Positions 8,896-17,678 are shown, numbered from the stretch's first letter. The stretch is DNA of 64,000 bases from Brevundimonas lutea (GCF_003704105.1 NZ_QUOQ01000003.1:1-64000), one strand, 5' to 3'. Notes: generated by a model not told the origin, from the sequence alone. A program made the numbers and translations.

Positions 8896-9726
8896 ATGAC
8901 GGACATCAAGCGCGACTGCCGGATCATTGCGGAGGAGCTTCTGATGGGTGACGCCCGGATGGTTGGGAAGGTCATGTTCCTCCAAGACGGTGTTTCTCTG
9001 GAGTTCGCGTCAGAAGAGATCGACCGGGTTCGGCAGATCGCCCTTGCGGAGTTCGGTTCCTGGGCGATTGACGACCACGGCCCAAGCGCCACGGTCCGTA
9101 TTGCCGGAGAGCCATTCGCCGCCGTGAACGAATGGGGCGACGCCTGCCTGATCTCCACGTCGGAAGATGGGAAGCACCTTCTGCTTCGTCTGGTTCGCGC
9201 CCTGAACCATGGGGCGACGGTATGCGCTCTCAAGGCATTCGGAGGGCCTCTTGCGCTGAAGCTCACCGCCATGACCGAGCGGCGCGGCGACCGCCTGTGG
9301 CTGCGGTTCGTGGCCGAGGGCGATGTCGACGGCATCGCCTGGCCTACCCCGGCCAATCCCGCCCGACGCGACGGTCTGTGGGAGCACACCTGTTTCGAGG
9401 CCTTCGTGCTGACCGACGACGGCTATCGGGAATTCAACCTGTCGCCATCCAGGCAGTGGGCCAGCTACCGCTTCGACAGCTACCGCGAGGGCATGGTCCA
9501 GGCCGCCGAGACCGTTACAATCGACGGTCTGGACGGCGCCTCGGACCTGATGGCGCTGGAGGGCTGGATCGATCTGCCTGCCGGCGCTGCCCGCCTGGGC
9601 CTGTCAGCGGTAATCGAGATGAAGGACGGCTCGAAATCGTATTGGGCGCTGGCCCATCCGTCCGATAAGCCGGACTTTCACCATCGCGACTCGTTCGTCC
9701 TCGATCTGCCCCCGGAGCATCCATGA
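8896..9726 (+). CDS. DOMON-like domain protein with an extra unassigned N-terminal module
   Basis: The gene encodes 276 residues in one frame. From about residue 110 on it is a DOMON-like domain ([24 protein letters not shown], then [30 protein letters not shown] and the final [12 protein letters not shown]), a cytosolic family of about 170-190 residues in Caulobacterales. Residues 1-105 ([20 protein letters not shown] onward) are not part of that family as I know it and I do not recognise them. This segment has softer codon use (more A/T at third positions, for example around 8940-9010) than the rest. The ATG has a clear Shine-Dalgarno (GAAGGGGGA, 8880-8888). No ATG, GTG or TTG in frame lies close to the expected DOMON start, so either the fusion is real or a deletion joined two genes. 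The stop overlaps the next start (ATGA). Confidence 0.7.
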   Translation: MTDIKRDCRIIAEELLMGDARMVGKVMFLQDGVSLEFASEEIDRVRQIALAEFGSWAIDDHGPSATVRIAGEPFAAVNEWGDACLISTSEDGKHLLLRLVRALNHGATVCALKAFGGPLALKLTAMTERRGDRLWLRFVAEGDVDGIAWPTPANPARRDGLWEHTCFEAFVLTDDGYREFNLSPSRQWASYRFDSYREGMVQAAETVTIDGLDGASDLMALEGWIDLPAGAARLGLSAVIEMKDGSKSYWALAHPSDKPDFHHRDSFVLDLPPEHP

Positions 9727-10925
9727 AGTTCGGCATCGACCGCCTGCTGACCGAACCCGAACTGCGGCGGGCGCTGGAGGGGCGGCGGGTGGCGCTGCTG
9801 GGGCATCCGGCCTCGGTCACCGGCGACCTGACCCATTCGATGGATGCGCTGGCGGCCTGTCCTGACATCCGCCTGACCGCCGCCTTCGGGCCGCAGCACG
9901 GCATGAAGGGCGACCTTCAGGACAATATGATGGAGAGCCCGGACGAAACCGACGCGGTCCACGGCATCCCCGTCTTCAGCCTGTACGGCGAGGTCCGGCG
10001 ACCGCGCGGTCAGTGGATGGGGACGTTCGACGTGCTGCTGGTCGACCTGCAGGACGTGGGGTGCCGCATCTACACCTTCGTGACGACCCTGCTCTATGTG
10101 CTGGAAGCGGCCGCCCAGCACGGCAAGGAGGTCTGGGTGCTGGACCGGCCCAACCCGGCCGGGCGGCCGATCGAGGGCCTGATCCTTTTGCCCGGCCAGG
10201 AGAGCTTCGTGGGCGCCGGGCCGATGCCGATGCGGCACGGCATGACCCTGGGCGAGATGGGGCAGTGGTTCATCCATCACTTCAAGATCGACGTGGATTA
10301 CCGAGTGATCACGATGGAAGGCTGGCGGCCGGATGAAGCGCCCGGCTTTGGCTGGCCGTTGCTGGAGCGGCCGTGGATCAACCCCAGCCCCAATGCGCCC
10401 AACGTCAGCATGGCCCGCGCCTATGCCGGCACGGTGATGCTGGAGGGCACGACCCTGTCCGAGGGGCGCGGCACCACCCGCCCGCTGGAACTGTTCGGCG
10501 CGCCGGACATCGACGCCCGCAAGGTGATCGCCGAGATGCGGGCGCTGGCGCCGCAGTGGCTGGACGGCTGCGTGCTGCGCGACCTGTGGTTCCAGCCGAC
10601 CTTCCACAAGCATGCGGGCCAGCTGTGCAACGGCGTGCAGATCCACTGCGAGGGACCGGCCTACGATCACGACAGCTTCAGGCCGTGGCGGGTGCAGGCC
10701 CTGGCCTTCAAGGCGATCCGCCGGCTGTATCCCGACTATCCGCTGTGGCGCGATTTTCCTTACGAATACGCTTTCGGCCGTCTCGCCATCGACGTCATCA
10801 ACGGCGGTCCGGGTCTGCGGGAATGGGTCGATGATGCGGGCGCCGAGGCCAGTGATCTGGATGCGCTGACAGTGCCGGACGAGACGGCATGGCTGGAGGA
10901 GCGGCGAGCTCACCTGCTGTACTGA
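9723..10925 (+). CDS. NamZ-like exo-beta-N-acetylmuramidase (DUF1343)
   Basis: This 400-residue protein matches the DUF1343/YbbC family, now known as NamZ (GH171), which releases terminal MurNAc from peptidoglycan fragments. Recognisable blocks are GIDRLL, VALLGHPASVT, FGPQHGMKGDLQDNM, VHGIPVFSLYGEVRRP, DVLLVDLQDVGCRIYTFVTTL, VLDRPNPAGRPIEG and the C-terminal TFHKHAGQLCNGVQIH. No signal peptide is visible at the N-terminus, unlike the secreted Bacillus enzyme, so it should act in the cytosol, perhaps on imported muropeptides. The ATG overlaps the previous stop by four bases (ATGA), which suggests coupled translation with the DOMON-like protein. Confidence 0.88.
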   Translation: MKFGIDRLLTEPELRRALEGRRVALLGHPASVTGDLTHSMDALAACPDIRLTAAFGPQHGMKGDLQDNMMESPDETDAVHGIPVFSLYGEVRRPRGQWMGTFDVLLVDLQDVGCRIYTFVTTLLYVLEAAAQHGKEVWVLDRPNPAGRPIEGLILLPGQESFVGAGPMPMRHGMTLGEMGQWFIHHFKIDVDYRVITMEGWRPDEAPGFGWPLLERPWINPSPNAPNVSMARAYAGTVMLEGTTLSEGRGTTRPLELFGAPDIDARKVIAEMRALAPQWLDGCVLRDLWFQPTFHKHAGQLCNGVQIHCEGPAYDHDSFRPWRVQALAFKAIRRLYPDYPLWRDFPYEYAFGRLAIDVINGGPGLREWVDDAGAEASDLDALTVPDETAWLEERRAHLLY

Positions 10926-10930
10926 GGCTT

Positions 10931-11073
10931 TCTCTCCCCCTCGGGGGAGGGTGGTCGCGAAGCGACCGGGTGGGGGCGCTCAGGAATCGTCCGCCTCCGG
11001 CGCAAGCGATCTTCGGCCCCTCCCACCCGTCGTCGCTTCGCGTCGACTGCCCTCCCCTGACGGGGAGGGAGAG
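10931..11073. repeat. Palindromic repeat pair (REP/BIME-like) between convergent genes
   Basis: Two arms of roughly 50 bases face each other. The left arm (10931-10976) holds CTCTCCCCCTCGGGGGAGGG followed by GGTCGCGAAGCGACC and GGGTGGGGG. The right arm (11020-11073) is its imperfect inverted copy, with CCCTCCCACCC, a CGCTTCGCG core and CCCTCCCCTGACGGGGAGGG. Each arm contains two hairpins of its own, and the whole unit can fold into a long cruciform. It exactly fills the space between two convergent stop codons, so it may also end transcription in both directions. Repeats of this look are scattered in Caulobacter-type genomes; that statement is from general knowledge, not a search. Confidence 0.75.
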
Positions 11074-11074
11074 G

Positions 11075-12337
11075 TCAGCCCACATCGCGCTCCAGCGCGC
11101 GCCGGACATCCCCGTCCACGTCGATCTGCTGGCCGAAGTGCTGGACCATGACGGTGAGCGCCGTGCGGGTGGTGGGGTTCATCCAGCCGATCGTGCCCGC
11201 CGCGCCGCCCCAGCCGTATTCCCCGGAAGGCTCCTTGACCGAGCCGCCGAAGCCGAAGCGGAAGGCGCCGTTCTCGGGCTCCACGCCCTCGGGCAGGATG
11301 TCGGTCCGGATCAGCCGGGCGGTATCTGGCGCCATCACCCGCACCGATCCGGCGCGGCCGTCGTCCAGCAGGGTGGTGAGGAAGGCCAGGTAATCGCTGG
11401 CCGTCGAGATCAGGCCGGCCCCGCCCGCGAACAGGGAGACGGGTTCGGCATAGGCGCTGTTGGTGCGGTCGTCGCGGACGACCCGCTGACCGCCGGAATA
11501 GTCGTAGAGCGCCATCAGCCGGGCCTGATCGGCGCGGCTGATCCTCCACAGGGTGTCGCGCATGCCGATGGGGTCGAAAAGGCGGCGCTGCAGGAAGTCG
11601 GGGAAGCTCATCCCTGAGGCGCGCTGGATGACCAGGCCAAGCAGGTCCAGGCCGATGGAATAGTGATATTCCGTACCCGGATCGAAGCGCAGCGGGATTT
11701 CGCCCAGCCGGCGGCCGAATTCGTCCAGGTCGTGGACCTTGGGACCGTCGATGGGCTTTTCGGCCAGGCTGTAGCCGGTGACGGGGAAAATGCCCGCGCG
11801 GCGGTAGGCGTCGGCGATCGGTCCGTCGAAGAAGTGATAGGTCAGGCCCGCCGTGTGGGTCAGCAAATGGCGTACCGTCATGGGCGAGGCGGGCGCGCGG
11901 CCATCCAGCCCGCGATCCGGGTTCCGCGCCACCTCGACCCGGCCCATCTCGGGAACCAGATCGGCGACCGGCGTGTCGAGAGCCAGCCGCCCATCCTCGA
12001 TCAGCAGCGCCGCGCCCACCCCGGTGATCGGTTTGGTCATGGAGTAGATGCGGAACAGGGTGTTGCGGTCGACCAGGGCCGTGGAGGCGTCGTAGTCCAG
12101 CCGCCCGGCGTGGAGATAGGCCTCGGGCGCGTCGCCATGCCTCAGGCCGATGGCCGCTCCCGACAGCCGACCGTCGGCGACCCAGCCGTTCAGCACGCCC
12201 TGAAGAGCAGGATAGCGCAGCGCGGCCTGCGGTCCGTCCAGCCATCGTCCCTGACCGGCGGCGCACCCGACGAGCGCCAGCGCGCCCGCTCCGAACAGAA
12301 GACCCCGACGGCTGGGGGAGATGGCGAGGGCGCTCAT
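11075..12337 (-). CDS. Class C beta-lactamase-like serine hydrolase
   Basis: This 420-residue protein has an N-terminal signal that combines a twin-arginine-like SRRG with a lipobox-like ALALVGC (Cys at about 25), so it is exported and perhaps lipid-anchored. The beta-lactamase/transpeptidase fold is shown by the SxxK motif SMTKP, the Y-x-S/N motif YHYS and the HLLTHTAGLTYHF block typical of class C-like esterases (EstB group). Family members hydrolyse esters or D-Ala peptides; true beta-lactamase activity is uncommon. The ATG at 12337 was chosen because the signal peptide starts there. It is divergent from fabG and ends at the palindromic repeat pair. Confidence 0.88.
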   Translation of the reverse strand: MSALAISPSRRGLLFGAGALALVGCAAGQGRWLDGPQAALRYPALQGVLNGWVADGRLSGAAIGLRHGDAPEAYLHAGRLDYDASTALVDRNTLFRIYSMTKPITGVGAALLIEDGRLALDTPVADLVPEMGRVEVARNPDRGLDGRAPASPMTVRHLLTHTAGLTYHFFDGPIADAYRRAGIFPVTGYSLAEKPIDGPKVHDLDEFGRRLGEIPLRFDPGTEYHYSIGLDLLGLVIQRASGMSFPDFLQRRLFDPIGMRDTLWRISRADQARLMALYDYSGGQRVVRDDRTNSAYAEPVSLFAGGAGLISTASDYLAFLTTLLDDGRAGSVRVMAPDTARLIRTDILPEGVEPENGAFRFGFGGSVKEPSGEYGWGGAAGTIGWMNPTTRTALTVMVQHFGQQIDVDGDVRRALERDVG

Positions 12338-12443
12338 AGGGATGCTCCGATAATGCGGTTCGCACGCTGGCGCCGGGCGCTGGCGATGTCGAGCGGGAGT
12401 CGGTAGGCAGTGATCAACCCGCCACTTCTTCGGAGCCCCTCTT

Positions 12444-13184
12444 ATGTTCGACCTTTCCGGCAAGACCGCCCTTGTGACCGGCGCGACCGGCGGTATCGGT
12501 GGGGCGGTGGCCCGCGCCCTTCATGCTCAGGGCGCCAATGTGGTGCTGTCCGGCACGCGCGAGGCGGTGCTGGCCGATCTGGCGGGCGAGTTGGGTGAGC
12601 GGGCTTTCGCCGCCGCCGCCAATCTGTCGGACGCCGAATCGGTGGACGGCCTGGTCGGACGGGCCGAGGAGGCCGCCGGGGCGCCTCTGGACATCCTGGT
12701 CGCCAATGCCGGCATCACGAAAGATGGATTGCTGATGCGGATGAAGGACGAGGACTGGGAGCAGGTGATCCGCATCAATCTGGAGAGCTATTTCCGCCTG
12801 TCCCGCTCAGCCATGAAGGGGATGATGAAGCGCCGCTCCGGGCGGATCATCGGCGTGACCTCGGTGGTTGGCGTGACCGGCAATCCGGGACAGACCAACT
12901 ATTCGGCCTCCAAGGCCGGCATGATCGGCTTCTCCAAATCGCTGGCGCAGGAGGTTGGCAGCCGGGGCATCACGGTCAACTGCATCGCGCCGGGCTTCAT
13001 CGCCTCGCCCATGACCGACGCCCTGAACGAGGCCCAGAAGGACGCCATCCTGAGCAAGATTCCCTCGGGCCGCCTGGGCACGGGCGACGAGATCGCGGCG
13101 GCCGCCGTCTATCTGTCGTCGGACGAGGCGGCCTATGTCACTGGCCAGACCCTGCATGTGAACGGCGGCATGGCGATGATCTGA
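12444..13184 (+). CDS. fabG: 3-oxoacyl-ACP reductase
   Basis: A 246-residue short-chain dehydrogenase that reduces 3-oxoacyl-ACP with NADPH in fatty acid elongation. The cofactor motif is TGATGGIGGAVA, the NAG motif is ANAGITKDGLLMRM, and the catalytic Ser-Tyr-Lys are in GVTSVVG and NYSASKAG. The stretch KDGLLMRMKDEDWEQVI is typical of FabG rather than of general SDRs. The ATG is preceded by CGGAGCC at about nine bases. acpP and fabF follow on the same strand, the usual fab order. fabD, often directly upstream, is not here; a divergent serine hydrolase takes its place. Confidence 0.95.
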   Translation: MFDLSGKTALVTGATGGIGGAVARALHAQGANVVLSGTREAVLADLAGELGERAFAAAANLSDAESVDGLVGRAEEAAGAPLDILVANAGITKDGLLMRMKDEDWEQVIRINLESYFRLSRSAMKGMMKRRSGRIIGVTSVVGVTGNPGQTNYSASKAGMIGFSKSLAQEVGSRGITVNCIAPGFIASPMTDALNEAQKDAILSKIPSGRLGTGDEIAAAAVYLSSDEAAYVTGQTLHVNGGMAMI

Positions 13185-13308
13185 GGCGGCGGAGGTCGCT
13201 TCCGCGCCCAAATCATCAATCCGTGTGACGCCTCTTTTCCCCCGCCACGTCTGTGCTAGAGGGAGCGCGACGCAACCGGGGCTTGGCAAGGCCGTTCCGA
13301 TTGCGACA

Positions 13309-13340
13309 CTATCAGAAGGCCCCTCGGGCTATCAGAAGGC
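13309..13340 (+). repeat. 12-base direct repeat ahead of acpP
   Basis: CTATCAGAAGGC occurs at 13309-13320 and again at 13329-13340, a period of 20 bases. The second copy ends just before the acpP Shine-Dalgarno AGGAAA. The position in the acpP leader suggests either a local duplication or paired protein sites. There is no further evidence of function. Confidence 0.6.
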
Positions 13341-13349
13341 AGGAAACCA

Positions 13350-13589
13350 ATGTCCGACACGCTCGAACGCGTCCGCAAGATCGTCATCGACCACCTGGAC
13401 GCCGATCCGGACAAGGTCACGGAAAAGGCCAGCTTCATCGACGACCTGGGCGCCGACTCGCTCGACAACGTCGAACTGGTCATGGCCTTCGAGGAAGAAT
13501 TCGACATCGAGATCCCGGATGACGCCGCCGAGCACATCCAGACCGTCGGCGACGCCGTGAAGTTCATCGACGAGAAGACCGCCGGCTGA
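13350..13589 (+). CDS. acpP: Acyl carrier protein
   Basis: This 79-residue acidic protein carries acyl chains on a phosphopantetheine arm during fatty acid synthesis. The attachment serine is Ser37 in [16 protein letters not shown], the family signature, followed by [15 protein letters not shown]. Length equals that of typical bacterial ACPs. The ATG at 13350 is placed nine bases after AGGAAA. It lies between fabG and fabF. A strong intrinsic terminator directly downstream should limit read-through and allow acpP to be made in excess of the flanking enzymes. Confidence 0.98.
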   Translation: MSDTLERVRKIVIDHLDADPDKVTEKASFIDDLGADSLDNVELVMAFEEEFDIEIPDDAAEHIQTVGDAVKFIDEKTAG

Positions 13590-13614
13590 TTTCGGCAGTC
13601 CGAACGGATTTTCG

Positions 13615-13651
13615 ACGGCCGCCGGGCGCACCGGCGGCCGTTGTTCGTTTT
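13615..13651 (+). terminator. Intrinsic terminator after acpP
   Basis: A perfect 11-base stem (ACGGCCGCCGG, loop GCGCA, CCGGCGGCCGT) is followed by TGTTCGTTTT. It lies 25 bases after the acpP stop and 75 bases before the fabF start. Confidence 0.85.
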
Positions 13652-13725
13652 GGCCCGAAACCTAGCGGCGGCCTGAAACCGCCCCTATTGTCCGCCCGCG
13701 ATTCACAGTGAAGGAGCGCCCCGAC

Positions 13726-15006
13726 ATGCGTCGTGTCGTCGTCACCGGCCTAGGCCTTCTGACCCCGCTAGGCTGGGGCGTGGAGCACAGCTGGAAGGGC
13801 ATTCTGGAGGGCCGCTCAGGCATCGGGCCGATCACGTCCTTCGACACAGAGGGCTATGGCTGCACCATCGCCGGCGAGATTCCGTCGGTGGACGGACGGG
13901 GCGGCGGCGCCCCCGACACGCCGGGCGTGTTCGACCATGAGAAGGTGATGTCGCCCAAGGACAGGAAGCGGGTGGACGACTTCATCGTCTACGCCATCGC
14001 CGCGGCGGACGAAGCCCTGGCCGACGCCGGCTGGAAGCCCGAGAGTGACGAGGATCGGGAGCGGACCGGGGTGATGGTCGGCTCCGGCATCGGCGGCCTG
14101 GGTCCCATCGCCGACACCGCCATCATCCTGAAGGAACAGGGCCCGCGCCGGGTCAGCCCCTTCTTCATCCCCTCTGCCCTGATCAACCTGACTTCGGGCC
14201 AGATTTCGATCCGTCACGGCCTGAAGGGGCCCAATCACTCGGTCGTCACCGCCTGCGCCACCGGTGCCCACGCCATCGGCGATGCAGCCCGGATGATCGC
14301 GCTGGACGACGCCGACGTCATGGTCGCGGGTGGGGCGGAGAGCTCCATCGTCCCGATCGGCATCGCCGGTTTCCTGGCCTGCAAGGCGCTGTGCACCGCC
14401 TACAACGACACGCCGGAGAAGGCGTCGCGGCCCTACGATCGTGGCCACGCGGGCTTCGTCATGGGTGAGGGCGCCGGTATCATGGTGCTGGAGGAGTACG
14501 AGCACGCCAAGGCGCGGGGGGCGAAGATCTACGCCGAGGTCGTCGGCTACGGCATGAGCGGCGACGCCTATCACATCACGGCCCCGGCCGAGGACGGCGA
14601 CGGCGGCCTCCGGGCTATGAAGGCGGCCCTGAAGCGCGCTGGGCTGGAGCCGTCGGACCTGGACTACGTCAACGCCCACGGCACCTCGACCATGGCCGAC
14701 TGGATCGAGCTGAAGGCCATTGAGCGGCTGGTCGGGGATCATGCCAGGGATCTGGCTGTCTCCTCGACCAAGTCGATGACGGGGCACCTGCTGGGCGCCG
14801 CCGGGGCGATCGAGAGCATCTTCTCCGTCCTGGCCATCCGCGACCAGATGGCGCCGCCGACGATCAATCTGGACGACCCCGAGCACGAGACGGCGATCGA
14901 CCTGGTCCCACACAAGGGCAAGGCCAAGGCGATCGAGGTGGCGATGTCCAACAGCTTCGGCTTCGGCGGCACCAATGCCTCCGTCATTTTCAAGCGGGTC
15001 GCATGA
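13726..15006 (+). CDS. fabF: 3-oxoacyl-ACP synthase II
   Basis: This 426-residue condensing enzyme elongates acyl-ACP with malonyl-ACP. The catalytic Cys is in SVVTACATGAHAIGDA, and the two His are in YVNAHGTSTMADWIE and SMTGHLLGAAGAIES. A C-terminal NSFGFGGTNAS loop completes the KAS II signature. The ATG at 13726 was preferred over GTG 13708 because AAGGAG (13711-13716) lies nine bases before it. The stop overlaps the mltG start by four bases (ATGA), so fabF and mltG are probably translated together. The acpP-fabF-mltG-yicC-gmk run is a common alphaproteobacterial arrangement. Confidence 0.97.
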   Translation: MRRVVVTGLGLLTPLGWGVEHSWKGILEGRSGIGPITSFDTEGYGCTIAGEIPSVDGRGGGAPDTPGVFDHEKVMSPKDRKRVDDFIVYAIAAADEALADAGWKPESDEDRERTGVMVGSGIGGLGPIADTAIILKEQGPRRVSPFFIPSALINLTSGQISIRHGLKGPNHSVVTACATGAHAIGDAARMIALDDADVMVAGGAESSIVPIGIAGFLACKALCTAYNDTPEKASRPYDRGHAGFVMGEGAGIMVLEEYEHAKARGAKIYAEVVGYGMSGDAYHITAPAEDGDGGLRAMKAALKRAGLEPSDLDYVNAHGTSTMADWIELKAIERLVGDHARDLAVSSTKSMTGHLLGAAGAIESIFSVLAIRDQMAPPTINLDDPEHETAIDLVPHKGKAKAIEVAMSNSFGFGGTNASVIFKRVA

Positions 15007-16169
15007 GGCCGTTCTGGCGGCGGGACCGCGTCGAGCGCGGACGTGGGCCTGCGGGCTGGCTGCTGGGCGCGACCGCGACGGTCAGCGTCTTCCTCATCGT
15101 GGCGCTGGCGTCGCTGTGGATCGTCTATTGGGGGCCGGGACCGAGCGCCCGGGACGGAGATCAGACCATTGTCGTGCTGCCATCTGGCGCGGGCGTGGAC
15201 GCCATTGGCGTGCGACTGCACCAGGCGGGGGTGATCCGTTCCACCGACCTGTTCAAGGCCGCCGTCGCCCTGACCGGCGCGGATCGGCGCATCCGGGCGG
15301 GCGAATATGAAATTCCGGACCGGGCATCGCTTTCCGGAGTCATCGACATGCTCGTCAACGGCCGGGTGGTGCGTCACTTCGTGACCATTCCGGAGGGCTG
15401 GTCCTCGGCCCAGGCGGTCGACATTCTCAACGACGAGCCGGTGCTGACCGGCGAGGTGGCCGACATTCCCGAGGAAGGCTCACTGTGGCCCGAAACCTAT
15501 GAGGTCACGCGGGGTGAAACGCGCGCCTCGGTGATCCGCCGGATGCAGCAGGCCCAGGAGGAGAACCTTGCCGAGCTCTGGGCGACCGCGCGAGGTCCGC
15601 GCAGCGTGGTCCGCACGCCGGAGGAGGCGCTGATCCTGGCCTCGATCGTCGAGAAGGAAACCGGGGTTCAGGCCGAGCGGCCGCGCGTCGCCGCCGTCTT
15701 TTCCAACCGGATCCGTCAGGGCATGCGGCTGGAGAGCGATCCGACCGTGGTCTATGGCGTCAGTCAGGGTCGGCCGCTGGGACGGGGCCTGCGTTTGTCG
15801 GAACTACAGGCCGACACGCCCTGGAACACCTATCTGAACGGCGGCCTGCCGCCGACGCCGATCGCCAATCCGGGCCGCGAGGCGATCGAGGCAGTTCTGA
15901 ATCCGCCAGCCTCGAACGAGTTCTTCTTCGTCGCCGACGGGACGGGCGGGCACGTCTTCGCGCGCACGTTCGACGAACATCTCGTCAATGTCGCGCGCTG
16001 GCGCCAGATCGAGGCCGAGCGTCGTGCAGCAGGGTCAGGCACCGAGGGCGCCGCGCCGCCGGCTGGGCTGCCGGGCGGGCCCGAGTCGGTCGACGAGACG
16101 GCCGGCCCAGTTCCCTCGGTGGAGAATACCGGACGTGCCAGAATCACCCTGATCGAGCCCGGAGAATGA
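15003..16169 (+). CDS. mltG: Endolytic murein transglycosylase
   Basis: A 388-residue inner-membrane protein of the YceG/MltG family, which cuts nascent glycan strands and sets peptidoglycan chain length. An N-terminal membrane segment at about residues 19-43 (LLGATATVSVFLIVALASLWIVYW) is followed by the LysM-like and YceG domains. The catalytic Glu is in LILASIVEKETG, and VFSNRIRQGMRLESDPTVVYG and TPWNTYLNGGLPPTPIANPG are diagnostic blocks. A Pro/Gly-rich tail of about 50 residues after WRQIEAERRA is an extension of low complexity. Start and stop both overlap the neighbours by ATGA. Confidence 0.96.
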   Translation: MRPFWRRDRVERGRGPAGWLLGATATVSVFLIVALASLWIVYWGPGPSARDGDQTIVVLPSGAGVDAIGVRLHQAGVIRSTDLFKAAVALTGADRRIRAGEYEIPDRASLSGVIDMLVNGRVVRHFVTIPEGWSSAQAVDILNDEPVLTGEVADIPEEGSLWPETYEVTRGETRASVIRRMQQAQEENLAELWATARGPRSVVRTPEEALILASIVEKETGVQAERPRVAAVFSNRIRQGMRLESDPTVVYGVSQGRPLGRGLRLSELQADTPWNTYLNGGLPPTPIANPGREAIEAVLNPPASNEFFFVADGTGGHVFARTFDEHLVNVARWRQIEAERRAAGSGTEGAAPPAGLPGGPESVDETAGPVPSVENTGRARITLIEPGE

Positions 16170-17047
16170 CGGCGCTTTCGGGCATGACGGGCTTTGGGCG
16201 GGCCGAGGGCGCGGCGGGCGACTGGAGCTGGACGGTCGAGGCGCGCTCGGTGAACGGCCGATCGCTGGAGGTGCGGTTCCGGGGACCGCCCGGCTTTGAC
16301 GCTCTCGAGAAAGCCGCCCGCGACGCCGCCCAGGCGCGTTTCGCGCGGGGCCAACTGACCGTAGGGGTTCAGGCCAGGCGCACGGCTGGCCAGGGCGCCC
16401 TGGCGATCAATCGCGCGGCGTTGGATCAGTATCTGGCGTTGGCCAGGGAGCTGGAGGCTTCGGGCGCGACGCCGGCCAGCGCTCACGGCCTGTTGTCGTT
16501 GAGGGGCGTGGTCGAGGTCGCCGAGGAGGCCGACGACGCCGAGGCTTTGGCAGCCGTGCAAAGCGCGATCGCCGCCGACATCGCCGCCGCGCTGGACGCG
16601 CTGAAGGCGGCGCGGGAGGGCGAGGGGGCCGCGCTCCGGCCCGTCATCCTCGGCTTCATCGACCGGATCGAGACCCTGGTCGGCCAAGCCGAGACCGAAG
16701 CGGCGTCTCAGACCGACACCATCCGCGAGCGCTTCACCCGTCGCATGCGAGAGCTGGCGCCGGAAGCCGACGGGCTTGAGGACCGCATCGTCACCGAGGC
16801 GGCGTCCCTGGCCGTGCGCGCCGACGTGCGCGAGGAGATCGACCGGCTGAGGGCTCATATCGCCGCCGCCCGTGCCCTGATTTCCGCGCCTCCCGCCGGT
16901 CGTAAGCTGGACTTTCTGATGCAGGAGTTCATGAGGGAGGCGAACACCCTGTGCTCCAAGTCCGCGACCACGGCTCTGACCGCCGTGGGCCTTGAGCTGA
17001 AGGCCACCATCGAACAGTTGCGCGAACAGATTCAGAATGTCGAATGA
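16166..17047 (+). CDS. YicC-family endoribonuclease
   Basis: This 293-residue protein has the YicC N-terminal start MTALSGMTGFGRAEG with EARSVNGRSLEVRFR, and the C-terminal DUF1732 block GRKLDFLMQEFMREANTLCSKS. E. coli YicC (YicC/RnpX) is an endoribonuclease linked to sRNA decay and stationary-phase fitness. Here it sits between mltG and gmk as in many alphaproteobacteria. The ATG overlaps the mltG stop, and the 3' end overlaps gmk by 11 bases. Length is normal for the family. Confidence 0.93.
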   Translation: MTALSGMTGFGRAEGAAGDWSWTVEARSVNGRSLEVRFRGPPGFDALEKAARDAAQARFARGQLTVGVQARRTAGQGALAINRAALDQYLALARELEASGATPASAHGLLSLRGVVEVAEEADDAEALAAVQSAIAADIAAALDALKAAREGEGAALRPVILGFIDRIETLVGQAETEAASQTDTIRERFTRRMRELAPEADGLEDRIVTEAASLAVRADVREEIDRLRAHIAAARALISAPPAGRKLDFLMQEFMREANTLCSKSATTALTAVGLELKATIEQLREQIQNVE

Positions 17048-17678
17048 CCGCACGCCCCGCCGGGGCGTCCTCCTGATCGTCGCCAGCCCGTCGGGGGCCG
17101 GCAAGACTTCGCTGTGCCGTCGGCTGATGGCCGACCACGGGGGGCTTGAACTGTCCGTGTCGATGACCACGCGTCCGATCCGTCCGGGCGAAGTGGCCGA
17201 CCGCGACTATCATTTCGTCGACGACGCCGAGTTCGACCGACTGGTGGAGGCCGACGCCTTCCTGGAGTGGGCCAATGTCCACGGCGCGCGCTACGGTTCT
17301 CCGCGCGCCCCCATCGACCGGGCTCTGGCCGAAGGTCGCGACGTGCTGTTCGACATCGACTGGCAGGGCGCCCGCGACATCGCCGAAAAATGCCCGGGTG
17401 ACGCGGTGCGGGTGTTCATCCTGCCGCCCAGTCTGGCCGAGCTCCGTCGCCGTCTGGTGACTCGGTCCCAGGACGCCGAGGAGGTGATCGAGCGGCGGAT
17501 CCGCAACGCCAAGACCGAGATCGAACACTGCGGCGACTTTGACTACATCTTCGTCAACGACGATTTCGACCGCAGCTATGCCGAACTCGCTCACATCTAT
17601 CACGCCGAGCGCAGCACTAGGGCCCGCAATATCTGGGTCGATCCTTACCGCGAAGCATTGTTGGCCGAGAAGGTCTAG
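17037..17678 (+). CDS. gmk: Guanylate kinase
   Basis: The 213-residue enzyme phosphorylates GMP to GDP with ATP. The P-loop is IVASPSGAGKTSL. The GMP-binding part contains SVSMTTRPIRPGEVADRDYHFV, and DVLFDIDWQGARDI is a further family block. Length and motifs are complete. It starts inside the last 11 bases of yicC, which implies translational coupling, and closes the operon. About 60 bases separate it from the next gene. Confidence 0.97.
   Translation: MSNDRTPRRGVLLIVASPSGAGKTSLCRRLMADHGGLELSVSMTTRPIRPGEVADRDYHFVDDAEFDRLVEADAFLEWANVHGARYGSPRAPIDRALAEGRDVLFDIDWQGARDIAEKCPGDAVRVFILPPSLAELRRRLVTRSQDAEEVIERRIRNAKTEIEHCGDFDYIFVNDDFDRSYAELAHIYHAERSTRARNIWVDPYREALLAEKV

Noticed and set aside
8820..9389. 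N-terminal extension of tyrS by about 190 residues on the minus strand
   Set aside because: The extension lies antisense to the DOMON-fusion gene. A normal TyrRS N-terminus starts at 8819.
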